From positions 1 through 9,490 of the forward strand of contig CALMLK010000262.1 of NCBI GenBank assembly GCA_937868035.1: a DNA stretch of 9,490 bases. The letters are read 5' to 3'. The DNA comes from an uncultured Alphaproteobacteria bacterium. Its GTDB lineage: Bacteria; Pseudomonadota; Alphaproteobacteria; Rhizobiales; Aestuariivirgaceae. The translations under genes were made by a program, and so were the position numbers. Positions 7,093 through 9,490 of this stretch are shown here, piece after piece; position 1 is the stretch's first letter, and the number at the start of each line of letters is the position of its first letter. The notes beneath the pieces were generated by a model. That model searched no databases. It was not told the DNA's origin and saw only the letters and a program-made list of their open reading frames with translations.

Positions 7093-7794
7093 GATCAGCT
7101 GCAGCGAACGGAAGCTGACGTGGTCCTTCTTGCCGATGATGAGATGATCATGCACCAGCACGCCGAGCTTTTCGCCGGCCTGGATGATTTTCTTCGTCAT
7201 GTCGATGTAGGCCAGTGAGGGCGTGGGATCGCCCGAGGGGTGGTTGTGCACCAGCACGATGGCTGTCGACGCCAATTCCAGCGCGCGCTTGATGACTTCG
7301 CGCGTGTAGACGGGCGTATGGTCCACCGTGCCCTGTTGCTGCACCTCGTCGGCGATCAACTGGTTTTTCTTGTCGAGGAAGAGAATGCGGAACTGTTCGC
7401 GCGTCTCGAAGGCCATGGCGGCGCGGCAATAGTCGACGATGGCTTTCCATGAGGCGAGGAGCGGGCGGTGCATCACTTCACCACGCGCGAGGCGGAGGGA
7501 TGCGGCCTGGATCAGCTTCAGGTCCTGCGCTACGGCGGCGCCCACGCCCTCAACTTCCATCAGCCGTTCGGGCTCGGCGCCCAGAACCTCGGCAAATGTT
7601 CCAAAGCGGGCGATCAGGCCCTTGGCGATTGGCTTGGTGTTGCCACGGGCATTGGTGCGGAACAGCACGAGTTCAAGGAGTTCATAATCGGGCAGGGCAT
7701 CCGCGCCGCCCTTGCGGAAGCGTTCGCGCAAGCGCTCGCGGTGGCCGAGATGATCCGGCACGTCGCCCTGCGCCTCCCCGAAGCCCTTCGCCAT
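7090..7794 (-). CDS. radC: RadC/UPF0758-family JAB-domain protein
   Basis: A 234-residue RadC-family protein of normal length. The N-terminal part contains a helix-hairpin-helix-like segment ([12 protein letters not shown], residues 78-89). The C-terminal JAB/MPN domain carries the full metal-binding HNHPSGD motif (183-189), preceded by a conserved [15 protein letters not shown] stretch (133-147). The fold is that of Zn-dependent JAMM isopeptidase-like enzymes, but the biochemical role in bacteria is unsettled; the name comes from an E. coli repair phenotype later traced to a different gene. It is the last gene of the sfsA-map-radC operon. The ATG at 7794 is three bases after the map stop, so it is probably translated with map. 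The C terminus converges on the MocA-fusion gene with only 21 bases between them. Confidence 0.94.
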   Translation of the reverse strand: MAKGFGEAQGDVPDHLGHRERLRERFRKGGADALPDYELLELVLFRTNARGNTKPIAKGLIARFGTFAEVLGAEPERLMEVEGVGAAVAQDLKLIQAASLRLARGEVMHRPLLASWKAIVDYCRAAMAFETREQFRILFLDKKNQLIADEVQQQGTVDHTPVYTREVIKRALELASTAIVLVHNHPSGDPTPSLAYIDMTKKIIQAGEKLGVLVHDHLIIGKKDHVSFRSLQLI

Positions 7795-7797
7795 GGC

Positions 7798-8604
7798 TCA
7801 GAATTTGTAAGGCGGGCAGTGCAGCCCCTTGGGGGAGAGCGTGAAGATTTCGCATCCCGTCTCGGTGACGCCGATGGTGTGCTCGAACTGGGCCGAGAGC
7901 GAGCGGTCGCGCGTCACGGCGGTCCAGCCGTCGGAGAGCACCTTCACATGCGGCTTGCCGAGGTTGATCATCGGCTCGATCGTGAAGAACATGCCGGGCT
8001 TGAGCAGCACGCCCTCGCCGGGGCGGCCATAGTGCAGCACGTTGGGATGGTCGTGGAAAACCTGTCCGAGGCCATGGCCGCAGAAGTCGCGCACCACGGA
8101 GCAGCGCTGTCCTTCGGCGTGGGACTGGATGGCATGTCCAACGTCGCCCAGGTGCGCGCCCGGCCGCACGGCGGCGATGCCCCGCATCAGGCATTCATAC
8201 GTGATCTCCACCAGCCGTTCGGCGGCGCGGGAGACGTTGCCGATGTTCACCATGCGGCTCGTGTCGCCGTACCAGCCGTCGACAATCAGCGTGACGTCGA
8301 TGTTGACGATGTCGCCCTCGACCAGCGGCTTGTCACTGGGCATGCCGTGGCAGACCACGTGGTTGATGGAGGTGCACAGCGCATACTTGTAGCCACGGTA
8401 GCCGATGGTGGCGGGGATGGCGTTGTTGTCATGGGCGAACTCGACACAAATCCGGTCCAGCGCCGCCGTGGTCACACCGGGTTTTGCTGCTTCGACCAGA
8501 ATGTCGAGCAGTTGCGCCGTGAGATGACCGGCCTTGCGCATCTTTTCAAAATGCTCCGGCTTGTGGAGGCGGATGCGCGGTTGTTCTTCGGTGCGTGTAT
8601 TCAT
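7798..8604 (-). CDS. map: Type I methionine aminopeptidase
   Basis: A 268-residue cytosolic metalloprotease that removes the initiator methionine from nascent proteins. All five metal ligands can be placed by family pattern: Asp103 (NIDVTL), Asp114 (GDTSRM), His177 (CGHGLG), Glu210 (FTIEPM) and Glu241 (FEHTIGV). The substrate-site histidine is His86 (VVCHGMP). It lacks the N-terminal zinc-finger extension of eukaryotic type I enzymes. Length is close to the usual 250-275. The ATG overlaps the sfsA stop as ATGA, so translation is probably coupled to sfsA, and radC follows after three bases. This is an essential housekeeping gene in most bacteria that have a single copy. Confidence 0.97.
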   Translation of the reverse strand: MNTRTEEQPRIRLHKPEHFEKMRKAGHLTAQLLDILVEAAKPGVTTAALDRICVEFAHDNNAIPATIGYRGYKYALCTSINHVVCHGMPSDKPLVEGDIVNIDVTLIVDGWYGDTSRMVNIGNVSRAAERLVEITYECLMRGIAAVRPGAHLGDVGHAIQSHAEGQRCSVVRDFCGHGLGQVFHDHPNVLHYGRPGEGVLLKPGMFFTIEPMINLGKPHVKVLSDGWTAVTRDRSLSAQFEHTIGVTETGCEIFTLSPKGLHCPPYKF

Positions 8605-9311
8605 GATGGATCGATGACCGGAACCTGTGCCTTGAGGCTGATGGAGTCAAGGCTCACATGGCAGGTGAAGGCCAGCGCTTCAACCCCTGCCTTGCGGGCG
8701 GCGCGGAAGGCATTGAAATAGACGGGATCGAGATCGGGCGTCAGGGCAAAGCGGGCTGGATTGGCGCACTGGATCACATAGAGCATCACGGCCCGGTGGC
8801 CGGCGCGCACCATTTCAGACATTTCGGCGAGATGCTTGGTGCCGCGCGCGGTGGCGCAATCCGGGAACTCGGCGAGGCCGGATTGGCGGATGAGCGTCAC
8901 GTTCTTGGCCTCCACATAGCAGGGCGCGCGACCTTCGCCCTCCAGCAACAGGTCGATTCGGCTGTTGCTGCCGCAGCGCACCTCGCGGCGGAGCGAGGCG
9001 TAACCGGCGAGTTCCGGAATGGCGCCCGCGGTGATGACTTCCTCGGCGATGCGGTTGGGGAGGCTTGTATCGATACCGACGAGTCCGATGCCGGGCATCT
9101 CGGCCAGGTGCCAGGTGTGGGCGTATTTTCGCGTGGGGCTGGAGGAGCGGGAGAGCCACACCTGCATGCCCGGCTCGTTCAGGCCCAGCATGGTACCGGT
9201 GTTGGGGCAGGTTGCCGTCACGAGTTCGCCCGTCGCCAGCCGCACATCAGCAAGGAAGCGCTTGTAACGGCGCAACAGCGTGGCGGGAATGAGGGGCGCG
9301 TTGAGCTTCAT
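8601..9311 (-). CDS. sfsA: SfsA-family protein (sugar fermentation stimulation homolog)
   Basis: A 236-residue SfsA-family protein. Motifs run from the N terminus: RYKRFLADV (residues 15-23), CPNTGTM (35-41, usually CPNTGSM), SRIDLLLE (117-124), CYVEAKNVTL (131-140), CATARGTKHLAEM (152-164) and FNAFRAARKAGVEALAF (199-215). Asp120 with Glu134-x-Lys136 forms a PD-(D/E)XK nuclease-like core. The E. coli protein was named for stimulating maltose metabolism and reported to bind DNA; its molecular function is not established. I chose the ATG at 9311 because the family begins 'MKLxxPLIPATLLRRYKRFLADV'. An in-frame ATG at 9353 would add 14 unmatched residues and reach within 16 bases of the divergent gene. 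No Shine-Dalgarno is visible before 9311. First gene of the sfsA-map-radC operon. Confidence 0.93.
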   Translation of the reverse strand: MKLNAPLIPATLLRRYKRFLADVRLATGELVTATCPNTGTMLGLNEPGMQVWLSRSSSPTRKYAHTWHLAEMPGIGLVGIDTSLPNRIAEEVITAGAIPELAGYASLRREVRCGSNSRIDLLLEGEGRAPCYVEAKNVTLIRQSGLAEFPDCATARGTKHLAEMSEMVRAGHRAVMLYVIQCANPARFALTPDLDPVYFNAFRAARKAGVEALAFTCHVSLDSISLKAQVPVIDPS

Positions 9312-9314
9312 GTT

Positions 9315-9343
9315 TTGACAGCAAACATGCGTGGTGAGATATG
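9315..9343 (+). promoter_or_regulatory. Probable promoter of the cinA-like gene
   Basis: A perfect TTGACA -35 (9315-9320) is followed by a 17-base spacer and a weak -10-like GATATG (9338-9343). Transcription would begin near 9350. ACGAGG (9356-9361) then serves as Shine-Dalgarno, 7 bases before the ATG at 9369. The -10 box is poor, so this is a proposal. The element also abuts the sfsA start on the other strand. Confidence 0.5.
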
Positions 9344-9368
9344 TCCAGCCCATTCACGAGGTTTCCAG

Positions 9369-9490
9369 ATGACTGACGCCGCCCCCACCGCCGCTGTTCT
9401 GCTGATCGGCAATGAAGTGCTCTCGGGCCGCACCAAGGATAAGAACCTGGGCTTCATCGCGGACTATATGACGGCGCTGGGAATTGATCT
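9369..9490 (+). CDS. CinA-like molybdopterin-binding domain protein (5' part)
   Basis: The first 40 residues of a protein cut by the window edge. The segment AAVLLIGNEVLSGRTKDKN (residues 8-26) is the opening strand and loop of the MoCF-binding (MoaB/Mog-like) fold found in the CinA / competence-damage-inducible protein A family, where IGDE is more usual than the IGNE seen here. The start is supported by ACGAGG 7 bases upstream. In alphaproteobacteria such proteins are often short, about 250 residues, with only this domain and without the C-terminal nicotinamide-mononucleotide deamidase domain of full CinA. Which form this is cannot be seen. It is divergent from sfsA. Despite the fold name, a role in Mo cofactor metabolism is not implied. 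Confidence 0.85.
   Translation, partial: MTDAAPTAAVLLIGNEVLSGRTKDKNLGFIADYMTALGID

Noticed and set aside
7468..8721. 417-residue plus-strand open frame opposite radC and map
   Set aside because: It spans two well-conserved minus-strand genes and their junction; its Ala/Val/Asp/Gly/His-rich translation has no domain. It is an antisense shadow of high-GC codon use.

Overview
This window is high-GC alphaproteobacterial chromosome, most likely from the order Hyphomicrobiales (Rhizobiales). That placement is inferred from the GC-rich codon use, the form II cox-type cluster, the fused molybdopterin-binding/MocA protein and the compact sfsA-map-radC operon with a divergent cinA-like gene. No species is claimed. 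There are no mobile elements, tRNAs, rRNAs or CRISPR arrays, and no gap above 300 bases lacks a gene.

Left part, plus strand (1-7068): a molybdenum hydroxylase locus. It opens inside the gene for a large catalytic subunit of the CoxL/xanthine dehydrogenase family. The active-site loop reads AYRGAGR, the form II ('putative CODH') signature, not the Cys-bearing AYRCSFR loop of genuine aerobic CO dehydrogenase. The FAD subunit (coxM-like) follows, and the L-then-M order also fits form II clusters (S-L-M). The iron-sulfur subunit (coxS) probably lies upstream, outside the window. A strong intrinsic terminator closes this structural unit.

Behind the terminator is a tightly packed maturation module. 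It encodes a MoxR/CoxD AAA+ ATPase, a CoxE-like von Willebrand A protein with an intact MIDAS, an XdhC/CoxI-type protein split over two ATGA-overlapping genes, and a 533-residue fusion of a MoeA/MoaB-like molybdopterin-binding domain to a MocA-like nucleotidyltransferase. Together these would sulfurate and assemble the active site (ATPase, VWA, XdhC) and supply molybdopterin cytosine dinucleotide (fusion protein) for the hydroxylase encoded just before. The in vivo substrate of the hydroxylase cannot be read from the sequence.

Right part, minus strand (7090-9311): a three-gene housekeeping operon transcribed sfsA, map, radC, with a 4-base overlap and a 3-base gap. It converges on the maturation module, and a hairpin whose outer stem contains both stop codons sits at the junction. 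At the far right a cinA-like gene (competence/damage-inducible protein A family) starts divergently from sfsA with a TTGACA promoter element between them, and runs off the window.

Nothing here amounts to a wholly new system. The most informative points are the form II active-site loop retained beside copper-site-type maturation genes, the terminator separating enzyme from maturation genes, the split XdhC, and the MoeA-MocA fusion.
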